NCBI GenBank assembly: GCA_002704825.1
Contig: PAIY01000017.1
Span: forward strand, 1 to 35,437
Direction: 5' to 3'
DNA: 35,437 nucleotides
DNA from: Phycisphaeraceae bacterium
GTDB lineage: Bacteria; Planctomycetota; Phycisphaerae; Phycisphaerales; Phycisphaeraceae
A program made the translations under genes and the position numbers. Below, in pieces: positions 15,792 through 24,908 of this stretch. Position 1 is the first letter of the stretch. Each line of letters opens with the position of its first letter. The notes under the pieces are model-generated. The model searched no databases. It was not told where the DNA came from and saw only the letters and a program-made list of their open reading frames with translations.

Positions 15792-18700
15792 TTATTGCAG
15801 AATCAGATTGCCCCAAAGCTCTGGTTTTTGCCAGTTGCCTGATCCCCAGTTCATTCTTGTTTCTGTCGGCCTTCCGGGGGTATCGACATCACATATCTGA
15901 AATGACATGATCAGTTTTTCACCAGCTTGGGGTGTGAATTGTTCGAAGACCGTATGCCAGGGTATGGCCACTTCCAGGTCATAGCCACCCTGGCTTTGTT
16001 TTGACTGGATTTGGATACCCGCATCTGACTTCAATTCCTTGCACCAGGCGTCTGCCTGATTGTATTGCTGGCTCTTGGTTGCTGGCGCCATGAAAAATTG
16101 CCTATGATTCTTAACCGATATACCCAGGAAAAATTCGAAACAATCTGAAGCATATCCCTTGCTGATTTCGCAATTGCGTTCCAGAACATCATCATAGACA
16201 TGCGTTGCGATGTACAGATATTGATCATCCCAGGCAAAGCGCGTCAGGGCAGAAGTGTCAGCGGGATCCTGCCATTGATCACGTCCTGAGGCGATATTTT
16301 CTGGCTTCGTTATCGCGTTGTATGAACCACCTTGCCATTCCCCCAAATCACCATCGATCTTGATCTGCGAATTTCTGACTGCTGTTGCATGTGACTGCGC
16401 ATTGGCATTAAGAAATGCTTTGAGATTCATGGATGATGGGACCGAAGGGAATGACAATGTGGTGCTATGACCTTGACATGCGATTTTAAACATTGCAGGC
16501 TGGCTGGTATTTCCATGCTTGATGACAGGAAACACAAATCGCGTGTAGGTCATACCCGGGCTGGCAAGTGTGAGAGAGTGTTTGGAAAGTTGCCAGCCTT
16601 TGGGATAGTCAGTGATCTTCAGTATAGGTTTGAGAGTATTGGAAGTTAGATTATGGACATAGGCTGCCAGGACGAGCTGATCATTTTCAACTTCCAACCC
16701 GCCGGAGATTGAAACCTGCTTGCCTGAGGTTTGCAGATTCATCAGCCAATCTGAAACTTGTTGAGCCGTCGCGTTCTTAAACACCAGGTATGATGGCGCT
16801 GTCCCCAACTCTAAATCCTGGTTAGGTGTCAAAGACTTTTGAACGCCAAAGAACTGATAAGCCTCAAAGGCAAGGCTACGATCTTTGATTTGGATCGTTG
16901 ATTGATTCTTTGCATCCCAAAGCGCAACAAGCACACCTTTGGGGCCTTCATAGATGGCAGCATAAACATGCGCACTGAGTTGTCTGAGCCCAACGGGATT
17001 GTTACGACCTTGTATGAGTCTGGCCAAACCGTTGGCTGCAATGAGTTCGGGCGTTGGGGAATTGTCATACTCAATATGTTGCAATCCAAACGCTTTTCGG
17101 TGACTTGATATAAACAGATGATTGGGCATATTACCAAACCAGAAAAACGGTCCCTTACCAACGGCATAATCGATGAGTGTTTCCCGTATCAGGAATTCAG
17201 CCTTGTCACGAAAATCCTCAACACGGAACATGGATTCAGCAAGATACAATGGCGTCATGCCATGTTTATCCTCGGTATAACCGACATTCGTGGTGTTGTA
17301 ACTCTTCTCGGTATGCCAGATCGGTATATCCCGGTCGTACACTGCTAACATTTTCTTGAGCTGCTTGAGAAACTCACCCGATCCCTGATCCAGATAGTCT
17401 TCAGGAGCTTGATGGGAATACATATGAATGGAAAGCACATCCATATATTGTCCCTTGAGTAAATCAATAACTTTCTGTGTCCACGGAGCAGGCTCACCAT
17501 TCCAGTCAGAAGTCGCACAACCACCAACAATGATGCAATCAGGATCAGCTTCTTTGGCAGCTTCATAGGCTGCTTTGAGATACGGCGCGTATTCTTCAGC
17601 TGAGACCCAGCAGTTGGGCTCATTGAGAATTTCCCATGCTTTAATACGTCCCTTGTATCGCCCTACGACGGTTCGGATATACTTCTTCCAGGCATTAATC
17701 TTCGGGAAATAGACTTTATCAAAACGTTTACTGATTGAGCTGGGTCGAATTTCGTCAACCGCCCAGTCTGGAATACTGTCACTGCCATCAGTCTCCCATG
17801 GGTGGAGACCAAAAGCAGACCCAAGCACGGGCATGAGGTTAATGCCAGCCTTTTCACAACGCTCCACAATGATGTCGGTCAGCGTAAAATCCGTTCTGTC
17901 GGGTTCAGGCAGAATGCGTTTGAAGCGGAATTGCCAGTCGCGCGTCCAGCCAAAACCAAGGCCTCGAACGATGGGGTCACCTTCTGCAGCATCACAGCCC
18001 AACGGCCAATTAAAAGGCATTATCCCTTGAAACTGGATCGGTTGATAAATACCAAAGATCGCTTCATCACGACAGACTTGATGATTCTGATCCAATAGTT
18101 TCACACGGTAATAACCGATGGGAAGCGATGGCAAAGGAACCTGGACATTCAAATTACCGTTACCCGCAATGGATTGTGTCCGTGTTTTTTCAAACACCAC
18201 ATTGTCCCAATAATCCCTGATTTGATAGTGAATTTCACTGGTCCACGGCCTTTCGGAGTTATTTCGGAAGGACCAGGACATATTAGCCTTCTGATACTCT
18301 TGCTCAGTATAAAGCTTGTACTTCTGTTTGATTTGTGCGCCGAACTCCAATGACCGTGGAGCGTAGTCAGTTGCCTGGCCCCCTTCTTCCAATTGCACGG
18401 CATCGATCCAGAGCTTCCCCGACTTCATGGAAGGGTGAATGCCAATCCAGGTCATCGCATCATTGAGTAATTTGTATTTGGTCGGTTTGAACGTATAGCT
18501 GTAGCGTTCCCATTGGTCGGTTACGTCAATGGTTTTACCACCCATTCCTATCCAAATATTTTCTGCACACTCCATGGTCGCTTTCATATTCGAATCTGAT
18601 TTGAGCCAGGCAGACAAGGTGTAGGTTTTGCTCGGATCCAAACGTACCCGTTTGAACATCACCGCATTCATATTGAATCGACCACTGAGTTTTTTAATAT

Positions 18701-19634
18701 CATCTGCCTGCAAGCGAAGACTGTATTTCCCCTCGACATAATGCTGGTCATCAAAAGTGGGTTGTTGTGTCGCCGGATCGGAATAGGACTCGGACCAACT
18801 GTAGTAGGCATAGGGATTGAGCCGAACGGGTCCGACTTCAAAACCTGATCCCTGCCCCAGAAGATTAACTTCTTGATTTGACGTCTGTGCCTGCTGTTTA
18901 TTGTCGGTTGCCGATTGCTCAACGGAGGGGAAGGGCTGATCGGGTGATAACAGACTGACCTGGTATTGAAACTTTTTCCCATCAAGTCTAATGTATAGAT
19001 GAAAATGGCTCTCTGGTTTACCATGAAAACGACAATCGTTGATGGTGTAGCTTTTAAACCCAGTGATAAGCTTAATGCCAATCTGTGTATTTTCATCTAC
19101 ATTGACACGGAGTTCCAACGGTTTTGTGCCCGTAAACAACGTGTAATTCTTTCCCTTTTCGACGGGCAATTCGATCGGCTTCCCATTACAGATGATTTGT
19201 TTACCTGCAAACGTCTCCAAGGGGAAAAAGATGCGGTACATCACATCTTCATCGAAAGATTGATCCGTTTGATATTCAATGAGATTCAGCACGGAACCAT
19301 TACGTGCGGTCAGGGTTTTGGTGACATCGACATTCATTTCCTTGCGATGTTGTGTGTAGATAACCTGTTTCTTCTGGGCATCGACTTTGGTATCACCCAC
19401 TTTGGCGATTTTGTACCCGGGGAAGATCGGCCCGGAAAAATCAACCGGATCCTTGCCGGGCATTTGGAGTCGTAAATCTGCACTCCATGATGCACGGGTT
19501 TTGTAGGTCGTGTTGGATTGTGGCCCGATAAACATCCCCGTGGGAGCAAATGTCAAATCTTCGGCATTAACTGTCTCAGCTGCCAATAGACCTATGAAAA
19601 CAATCCCCAAGATATATATCTGTAACATTCGCAT
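15792..19634 (-). CDS. secreted multi-domain glycoside hydrolase (clan A, GH39-like) with CBM4/9-like and CBM9-like modules
   Basis: This 1280-residue protein begins with a signal peptide (MRMLQIYILGIVFIGLLAAETVNA). An N-terminal beta region (about 30-235) is followed by a carbohydrate-binding jelly-roll of the CBM4/9 type (about 265-420: KYSLRLQ, SAWLKSDSNM, LWIDAVQLEEG), a linker beta domain (about 440-530), and a (beta/alpha)8 barrel (about 540-860) with acid/base Glu672 in EILNEPN and nucleophile Glu776 in IWHTEKSY. A C-terminal CBM9-like domain (about 1145-1280) has IDGDLGEWQG and DDQYLYIATHV. The ATG at 19634 is preferred to one 23 codons upstream, because AGGA lies eight bases before it and the signal peptide then has normal length. 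It is the main extracellular enzyme of module A, 84 bases after the LacI gene. The substrate is not evident. Confidence 0.85.
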   Translation of the reverse strand: MRMLQIYILGIVFIGLLAAETVNAEDLTFAPTGMFIGPQSNTTYKTRASWSADLRLQMPGKDPVDFSGPIFPGYKIAKVGDTKVDAQKKQVIYTQHRKEMNVDVTKTLTARNGSVLNLIEYQTDQSFDEDVMYRIFFPLETFAGKQIICNGKPIELPVEKGKNYTLFTGTKPLELRVNVDENTQIGIKLITGFKSYTINDCRFHGKPESHFHLYIRLDGKKFQYQVSLLSPDQPFPSVEQSATDNKQQAQTSNQEVNLLGQGSGFEVGPVRLNPYAYYSWSESYSDPATQQPTFDDQHYVEGKYSLRLQADDIKKLSGRFNMNAVMFKRVRLDPSKTYTLSAWLKSDSNMKATMECAENIWIGMGGKTIDVTDQWERYSYTFKPTKYKLLNDAMTWIGIHPSMKSGKLWIDAVQLEEGGQATDYAPRSLEFGAQIKQKYKLYTEQEYQKANMSWSFRNNSERPWTSEIHYQIRDYWDNVVFEKTRTQSIAGNGNLNVQVPLPSLPIGYYRVKLLDQNHQVCRDEAIFGIYQPIQFQGIMPFNWPLGCDAAEGDPIVRGLGFGWTRDWQFRFKRILPEPDRTDFTLTDIIVERCEKAGINLMPVLGSAFGLHPWETDGSDSIPDWAVDEIRPSSISKRFDKVYFPKINAWKKYIRTVVGRYKGRIKAWEILNEPNCWVSAEEYAPYLKAAYEAAKEADPDCIIVGGCATSDWNGEPAPWTQKVIDLLKGQYMDVLSIHMYSHQAPEDYLDQGSGEFLKQLKKMLAVYDRDIPIWHTEKSYNTTNVGYTEDKHGMTPLYLAESMFRVEDFRDKAEFLIRETLIDYAVGKGPFFWFGNMPNHLFISSHRKAFGLQHIEYDNSPTPELIAANGLARLIQGRNNPVGLRQLSAHVYAAIYEGPKGVLVALWDAKNQSTIQIKDRSLAFEAYQFFGVQKSLTPNQDLELGTAPSYLVFKNATAQQVSDWLMNLQTSGKQVSISGGLEVENDQLVLAAYVHNLTSNTLKPILKITDYPKGWQLSKHSLTLASPGMTYTRFVFPVIKHGNTSQPAMFKIACQGHSTTLSFPSVPSSMNLKAFLNANAQSHATAVRNSQIKIDGDLGEWQGGSYNAITKPENIASGRDQWQDPADTSALTRFAWDDQYLYIATHVYDDVLERNCEISKGYASDCFEFFLGISVKNHRQFFMAPATKSQQYNQADAWCKELKSDAGIQIQSKQSQGGYDLEVAIPWHTVFEQFTPQAGEKLIMSFQICDVDTPGRPTETRMNWGSGNWQKPELWGNLILQ

Positions 19635-19718
19635 ATATAAAATTCCTATAAACAACCAATTCTGCAAAACAATCAACAGTCCGACAAAAAGCAGACGATA
19701 CAAACAACGGGCTTGCCA

Positions 19719-20735
19719 TTACTGGCGAGCCGTCAAACCCAATGTAAAACCTTCAATCCACCGCACTGGCATCATGGTTGAGGTCGCGGACATGGATGCC
19801 ATCTGATCCAACAACATCTTTCCGGCCTGCTGCCCCATAGCTAAACGATCAAAGTGAACACGGCTGATCCCCGAATCAATTTCGTGTAATGACAGACAGT
19901 CATCCGGTGTGGCCAAACCAAAATCACGGCCGGGCATGAGGCCTTTACTCATCGCCCAGTTAACCATCAAAGGCCCACCTGTTGCACCCGAAGTCACCAC
20001 GGCTGTCTGGGGTGTGATTGCCCCTAATACACTGTCGAGCTCAGCAATGGTCTGGTCATCGACATAGACACTTCTCAGATCGATCGGACGATCCACTGAG
20101 TTGATCGCATCTTCAAAGCCTTTGAAGCGATTAACCGCACTGTAATGAGATACACCTTCATTACGCACGCGTGTCAGCCAGATCAACTGGTCATACCCAG
20201 CCTCAAGGACCTTGTCCCCCACCATGCGACCTGCTGCATATTCATCACGTTGGATGCAATATTGAGATTCATAGACATTTACATCCACCCAGACACATTG
20301 GTTAAAGGTCTCGCGGATCTCCTGAATCATGGCGGGTTGCATATCGCCGATGACAATCAAACCATCGAGCATTTTCTCGCGGAAGATTCGACTTCGCTTG
20401 CCGATGTCCGATTGGTGAACCAAGCAGATTTCATAGCCGGCATTTTCAAGATGGTGATAGATGCCGAGGATGATTTCGTAGTTCGTCGGGGCGGTATGCG
20501 GGATATCAGCGGTATTACGAATGAGCACGCCGACCATCCGTGTCTTCTTGCTGCGCATGGTCCTGGCGGTCGCCGAGGGACGGAAGTTCATCTTCTTTGC
20601 AATCGCACGTACCTTGTCAGCACGTCGAATGCTACTGGGCCAGACCTCTTTGTTATCGCCGTTGAGAATCCGGGAGACGGTTTGCACCGAGAGGCCTGCC
20701 TGATTGGCCACATCCTTCAAAGTTGTCACTTGCAT
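19719..20735 (-). CDS. LacI-family transcriptional regulator of module A
   Basis: This 338-residue protein has an N-terminal HTH (TLKDVANQAGLSVQTVSRIL) followed by the hinge region that binds the minor groove (FRPSATARTMRSKKT), and a periplasmic-binding-protein-like effector domain from about residue 66 (VGVLIRN, MLDGLIVIGD, then SGATGG and GLATPDD). The segment between HTH and hinge is a few residues longer than usual (GDNKEVWPSSIRRADKV). It is the first gene of module A, upstream of the large GH gene and in the same direction. Two CG-centred palindromes lie between its promoter and start, so autoregulation and control of the whole module are likely. The effector is presumably a sugar released by the module's enzymes. 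Confidence 0.92.
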   Translation of the reverse strand: MQVTTLKDVANQAGLSVQTVSRILNGDNKEVWPSSIRRADKVRAIAKKMNFRPSATARTMRSKKTRMVGVLIRNTADIPHTAPTNYEIILGIYHHLENAGYEICLVHQSDIGKRSRIFREKMLDGLIVIGDMQPAMIQEIRETFNQCVWVDVNVYESQYCIQRDEYAAGRMVGDKVLEAGYDQLIWLTRVRNEGVSHYSAVNRFKGFEDAINSVDRPIDLRSVYVDDQTIAELDSVLGAITPQTAVVTSGATGGPLMVNWAMSKGLMPGRDFGLATPDDCLSLHEIDSGISRVHFDRLAMGQQAGKMLLDQMASMSATSTMMPVRWIEGFTLGLTARQ

Positions 20736-20783
20736 CCACCAGTTCTTTATTTAACAGACTCAAAAGACCCAAACAGAAACAAA

Positions 20784-20811
20784 TCAGGAACGTTCTCTAT
20801 TCAGGAACGTT
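20784..20811. promoter_or_regulatory. tandem LacI-type operators, module A
   Basis: The 11-mer TCAGGAACGTT occurs twice, 17 bases apart (20784-20794 and 20801-20811). Each copy centres on AACGTT, a palindrome with the central CG typical of LacI-family operators; the first extends to GAACGTTC. Both lie just downstream of the predicted -10 box of the module A promoter, where a bound repressor would block transcription. Confidence 0.6.
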
Positions 20812-20816
20812 ATCTA

Positions 20817-20846
20817 ATTAAATGCGATGTCACATCCACAAGTCAA
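20817..20846 (-). promoter_or_regulatory. sigma70-type promoter of module A
   Basis: On the minus strand, TTGACT (20841-20846) is followed after 18 bases by TTTAAT (20817-20822), five of six matches to consensus in each box. The paired operators begin six bases later, so start-site occlusion is expected. Confidence 0.55.
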
Positions 20847-21500
20847 GCCCATACACCATTTTTCTTGCTATATATGCTCAATTAGCAGATACAAGGCACA
20901 AGCCAGAGCGGAAATAGACACAAAATTGAGCCGATATGAAATGACAAATACGATGGAGATGTTTATTGCATGTTGTCGAGAATCTGAACCAGAATGAAAT
21001 TCATGGTGACAATGAAATACCTAATCACCAACCATATCCCATCTTTGAAAACTGGTAGGACATCATGCCTTGATTTAACAATACCGCTTACCTGAAGTGA
21101 ATTGATGCCATGTCCTTACGCCCCCATTACATGGCAAGGTTGAACGCTTCTTCAAAACGCTTCGCTTATGACAACGACCAGCATTGTGGCAAGCAACAGC
21201 GCGTGGTCTCCAACAGCGTCTAAATCGGTATCAGACCTGGCACAATACCACATGCCCCACATCCGTATTCAATGCAGTTGCTTCGGTAGCGATGCCAACC
21301 TACGGATGATTAAAATCACCATGCACCGTCTTGCTGCATCAAAACCCCGATCAATTTCTGCATCTCTAATGAACAAAACAATCTAATGAGGATGCTGCCG
21401 CATACGTGTCACCAGTTTATTGAACGGAATGAAGCCAAATCGAGTCTGTCTGACTTGTAATGCCAGCCGATACTCCGTAACAATCCGCTGCGCCGTTACA
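20847..21500. other. intergenic stretch between modules A and B, largely non-coding
   Basis: Apart from the transposase remnant at 21082-21309, I see no gene. The part 20886-21081 has no recognisable features. The part 21310-21500 holds a 39-codon open stretch on the minus strand that begins two bases after the MFS stop in another frame and ends in RMRQHPH; it may be a fragment of something lost. The region looks like scar tissue from insertion and deletion. Confidence 0.5.
21082..21309 (+). pseudogene. remnant of a DDE (integrase-core) transposase
   Basis: One plus-strand frame, with two internal stops, reads HVLTPPLHGKVERFFKTLRL, stop, then LQQRLNRYQTWHNTTCPTSVF. The GKVERFxxTLR segment carries the third catalytic residue (Glu) of the DDE triad, and the second part matches the closing helix of these proteins (RLxxYxxWYNxxRPHxxL), with the usual RPH decayed. 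Only the C-terminal quarter is left; no start, no inverted repeats and no upstream DDE residues are visible. The IS family (IS481/IS3-like rve fold) is a guess. It marks past transposition at the junction of the two modules. Confidence 0.65.
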
Positions 21501-22643
21501 TTATCTGATGAAAACCTGATATACGCTGCCGGTAACCAATGGGCCCAGCATGCCACCCGCTGAACAACATAACTGACAAACGGTCATCGCAGCGTTACAT
21601 GTACCTGGTAGACGTTTGGCAGATGATGCAAATGCAAGCGGGATAATCGGCCCGCCCATAACACCGGTGAGGAAAGTCAAAACCATCAGTGTCGGCACAT
21701 CACTCACAAACATGACAAGCATGATGCACAAACACATACCCAGTCCGCCAAAGATGATTTGCAAGCCTTCACCCAGTCGTTTACCCACCATGGCAGAACA
21801 AACACGCCCAGCAATCAATCCCAGCCAGAGCATCGCGGTGATGCCTGTTGCAGTGGTACTGACGATTTGAACCTGTTCTTCAAGATAAACAGGCAAAAAA
21901 ACCGTCACCGACTGTTCCAGTGATACATAAACGACAAGAGCGACCAGCAGCGGGAGTAAAAGTGGATGGGCAGCAACCCTGAATAATGAGCGAAAACCGA
22001 CAGCTTTATCTGCAGCAATTTCAGACATACCAGGAAGCACCACGGCAACAATCATCGGCACGACAGAAAGTCCACCAATCAGCCATAAGACCGCACTCCA
22101 ACTGCTTAACATCTCTGCAACAGGCCGCCCGACAGCCAAGGTCAATGCAGCTGAACCGGCGGTGCATGCCTGGAGCAGATTCAATAGTAAACTGGCCCGA
22201 TCCGGGCAAACTGCCACAATCAGTCCCATGGCAAAGAGCATGGTGGCCGAAAGTCCGAATCCCGCCAACGCTCGGCCCAGAAGCAGGATTGGTAGAGAAG
22301 CAACACTCGTCAACAAACATCCAAGCACAGTGCAGCCCATGCCAATCAACCAGCAATAGCGGCTTGGGCAGATTCCCAAGAGTCGCCCCATTGCCAATGA
22401 GCCGATCAGCAATCCGCCAAAGAAGCTGGCCTGGCAGCCACCCGACGCCACTGAGGACAAGCCCAGATCATGGCTGATCCACGTTGCCAGACAACCAAAG
22501 ATCGCAACAGACATGCCACTGAACGCGCATCCAATATAGACGGTCAAGAGTGAAAAACGAGCAGGTTTACTTGTCTTTAGTACCGTCAAAATGCGCAACC
22601 TGCCCGCAGGAAAAGAACGGGGTAAGTCCGGCGTCACTGTCAT
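21501..22643 (-). CDS. MFS transporter, apparently lacking the last helix
   Basis: This 380-residue protein has about eleven hydrophobic helices. The usual MFS landmarks are present: the loop after helix 2 (GSLAMGRLLG), a helix-4 Arg (LLLGRALAGFG), and the repeat of the motif in the second half (LIAGRVCSAMVGKRLG). Export or import of sugars is plausible from its place at the end of module B; no ABC or SusC-like system is present, so it may be the module's importer. It ends at GSVYQVFIR, inside what is normally helix 11-12, so the C-terminus looks truncated, and the scarred region follows immediately. The ATG at 22643 has AAGG nine bases upstream; an in-frame TTG three codons earlier is less likely. 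Confidence 0.82.
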   Translation of the reverse strand: MTVTPDLPRSFPAGRLRILTVLKTSKPARFSLLTVYIGCAFSGMSVAIFGCLATWISHDLGLSSVASGGCQASFFGGLLIGSLAMGRLLGICPSRYCWLIGMGCTVLGCLLTSVASLPILLLGRALAGFGLSATMLFAMGLIVAVCPDRASLLLNLLQACTAGSAALTLAVGRPVAEMLSSWSAVLWLIGGLSVVPMIVAVVLPGMSEIAADKAVGFRSLFRVAAHPLLLPLLVALVVYVSLEQSVTVFLPVYLEEQVQIVSTTATGITAMLWLGLIAGRVCSAMVGKRLGEGLQIIFGGLGMCLCIMLVMFVSDVPTLMVLTFLTGVMGGPIIPLAFASSAKRLPGTCNAAMTVCQLCCSAGGMLGPLVTGSVYQVFIR

Positions 22644-22736
22644 AAAAAACAACCTTTATGAAATGTCTCATCGCGAAGTCACGCAAAAGCACGTTGTAAA
22701 CGAATAGCCAGTGATGGAAGAAACACAATCGCCCAA

Positions 22737-24092
22737 TCAATACACAGGCACTTTGGAGCCTATTGACTGGAACACGGCTAACTGTTCTTTCAGTGGAGCG
22801 ATTCTTTCGTGAACATACTCTTGCATCCAACACAGCGCGACACGCCCGGAGAAGACGTTATAGAGTTCATCACTCAGTTCTTCGACATCTTCAATGGCAT
22901 TGGCGAGTTTTTTGCAAGACTGTTCGACAAGCCATGGATCATTGCGATTCTTGTCGTACTGCATGAACGTCAGCATCTCGTGGATTTCCTGAACCTGTTC
23001 CCATGCAATTTTTCGACGGCGTTGCATCAGATTTAAAATATCCGAACATTTCTGAAATCCGTCCAACTCACGCGCCTGTAACAACAATTGGTTGACCTGC
23101 TGTAAAGTCGGATTTGATTGGCCGGAGAACAGTTGGCCCAATAGCACAATGACATCCTGATTCCCATCAAGAGGAGAAGTCTGCACGCGATTGGTTGAGT
23201 ATCGGCTCCAACCGGTTGCGATGAATCCTGCAAAATCAAACCGTGCATCCAGATCAAGCCAGGCCAATGTATTTTCACGTCGGCTTTCAAATGTAGCGCG
23301 ATCAAAACTCATCCCATCTGCTCCTTTGTAGGCACCGCATGCCCACATGGGAACATTGAGATTGCTAAAACGTTCAATAACGCGTGTGTGATACAGGTGA
23401 TCCTGGGTGTAATCGGGATGCCCGTGATAACCCCATACCGCCAGGTCCGCTTTTTGACTGAGTTGTTGCAGTGCTGCATCATCCCATTGGATCATCATGT
23501 CATGCCAAAGCAGTGGGCGAATACCACGGTCAATCAGTTTGTCGAGAATCGGATCAAGATGGTACAGGTAAAGTCGGTCCTTGCCATTTTGCTGAGCATA
23601 AAGCCGGGTTGATTCATGTGATCCAAACAACCACGCCTCATCACCGCCAAGATGGAATCGCTTGACATCAGGCATCAATTCAAGCACATCATCCACCATC
23701 GCTTCGACAAGTTGATGGGCACCGGGTGCAAGTGGATTTAAGCAATCAAAACAATCAACCTGTTCACGAAGATGCTCATTGTCATCAAGCCGCAGCGCCA
23801 TCTCCAGATGGCCGATGGATTGAACCAGCGGGATCAATTCGATTTCCAATTCCCCACAACGATCAACAAATCGTTTAATCACATCCTGATTGTAAAACGT
23901 GGCACCGCGATACCGTAGGTCACATTTCCATGGGAAGGTATCTTCCCACTCAACAAGAATCGCGTTGTAGCCACATGCGACGATCAAATCCAAAAGACTG
24001 ATCAAACGCTGCGGTGTCGGCGGCAAGCCTTTAAGGTCCAAATGAATGGCACATGGCCGAGTCCTATTTTTAGCGGAACAGCTAATCATCAC
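22737..24092 (-). CDS. GH20-like beta-N-acetylhexosaminidase (hexosaminidase D type)
   Basis: This 451-residue protein is a (beta/alpha)8 barrel beginning AIHLDLKGLPPTPQRL and ILVEWEDTFPW, as in the HexD branch of GH20. The catalytic Asp151-Glu152 pair lies in FHLGGDEAW, where Glu is the proton donor and Asp orients the substrate's acetamido group, which acts as the nucleophile. No signal peptide, so it is cytoplasmic, like HexD. It should remove terminal GlcNAc or GalNAc from oligosaccharides taken up by the cell. The C-terminal 130 residues are helical. The start may be the GTG at 24092 or, better spaced from AAGGAA, the next codon ATG at 24089. It begins 15 bases after the CBM9 lipoprotein gene and belongs to module B. 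Confidence 0.85.
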   Translation of the reverse strand: MMISCSAKNRTRPCAIHLDLKGLPPTPQRLISLLDLIVACGYNAILVEWEDTFPWKCDLRYRGATFYNQDVIKRFVDRCGELEIELIPLVQSIGHLEMALRLDDNEHLREQVDCFDCLNPLAPGAHQLVEAMVDDVLELMPDVKRFHLGGDEAWLFGSHESTRLYAQQNGKDRLYLYHLDPILDKLIDRGIRPLLWHDMMIQWDDAALQQLSQKADLAVWGYHGHPDYTQDHLYHTRVIERFSNLNVPMWACGAYKGADGMSFDRATFESRRENTLAWLDLDARFDFAGFIATGWSRYSTNRVQTSPLDGNQDVIVLLGQLFSGQSNPTLQQVNQLLLQARELDGFQKCSDILNLMQRRRKIAWEQVQEIHEMLTFMQYDKNRNDPWLVEQSCKKLANAIEDVEELSDELYNVFSGRVALCWMQEYVHERIAPLKEQLAVFQSIGSKVPVY

Positions 24093-24107
24093 ATCATTTC
24101 CTTCATA

Positions 24108-24908
24108 TCAATCACCCGAAAACGGCTTGATGAAAACGGTTCCCCAACCGGATTCATCACGCCAACAACAAGGCGAAATCGCCTTCCAAAAGAGTGCGTG
24201 GTCACGCTCGAGCCCATCGTCATCATCCATGACGCCAAGGGTCAAACCAATCGTGTCACCGGGACGGACTTTGCCTCCCATGACACTCCAGGCAAAGCGA
24301 AATTCGTAAATATGTTTCGTCACCTTGGATTCACGGACGGCGTTTATATTCGTCGCTCCCTGCCAGTAAACAGCATCACCGAAAGTCTGGGCAAAGCCGC
24401 TGCATTGGCTGGTTGTTGCACCATTGAACACCAACGCGAACTCACCGCCGGATTGGTACTCCTTACCATCGGGATCGCGTGCGTTGGGAGCGCGGTTGTG
24501 ATTACCATCAATGAAAATCTCAACCGCATCGTCCTTCCATGCAGTGGCTGTCCGCTGCTTGCTGGATGTATCATCCGTCACCAGGTGATCGTCCGTCACT
24601 TCGACAGCAATGTAGAGCGCCTCATCGTCATGACACACTGCAAAACGAAAACTCAAATCGTCAGCATCATCTGCATCACGCCAAGAACCTTGACCGTAGC
24701 TTTCTTCGTCAAATATGCCGTTATCCGGTGTGACCTGGGTGAATGCGATTCCCTGCCAATCATCCAGATTGCCATCGAGCACAATAGGCTTGTGGTGGAC
24801 CGCAGTGATCCGGCTGGGCAACGTGACGGAGTGCATCGAACAACCGGGCAACACGCATGCACCCAGGATCAAAGTAAGTGTGATGAGTCGATTGCGTCCC
24901 ATTGTCAT
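24108..24908 (-). CDS. CBM9-like carbohydrate-binding lipoprotein
   Basis: This 266-residue protein starts with a lipoprotein signal peptide whose lipobox is VLPGC, with lipidation expected at Cys23. The rest is a CBM9-type beta sandwich of the cellulose/xylan-binding kind: VLDGNLDDWQG, then DDEALYIAVEVTDDH, KDDAVEIFIDG and the closing FRFAWSVMG. No enzyme motif is seen, so it most likely displays or concentrates a glycan at the membrane. The start ATG overlaps the stop of the GH116-like gene by four bases (ATGA), indicating tight co-translation. A related CBM9 domain ends the large module A enzyme. Confidence 0.85.
   Translation of the reverse strand: MTMGRNRLITLTLILGACVLPGCSMHSVTLPSRITAVHHKPIVLDGNLDDWQGIAFTQVTPDNGIFDEESYGQGSWRDADDADDLSFRFAVCHDDEALYIAVEVTDDHLVTDDTSSKQRTATAWKDDAVEIFIDGNHNRAPNARDPDGKEYQSGGEFALVFNGATTSQCSGFAQTFGDAVYWQGATNINAVRESKVTKHIYEFRFAWSVMGGKVRPGDTIGLTLGVMDDDDGLERDHALFWKAISPCCWRDESGWGTVFIKPFSGD

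Noticed and set aside
21168..21386. 72-codon plus-strand frame starting with ATG
   Set aside because: It is in a different frame from the transposase remnant that covers most of it, and has no features of its own.
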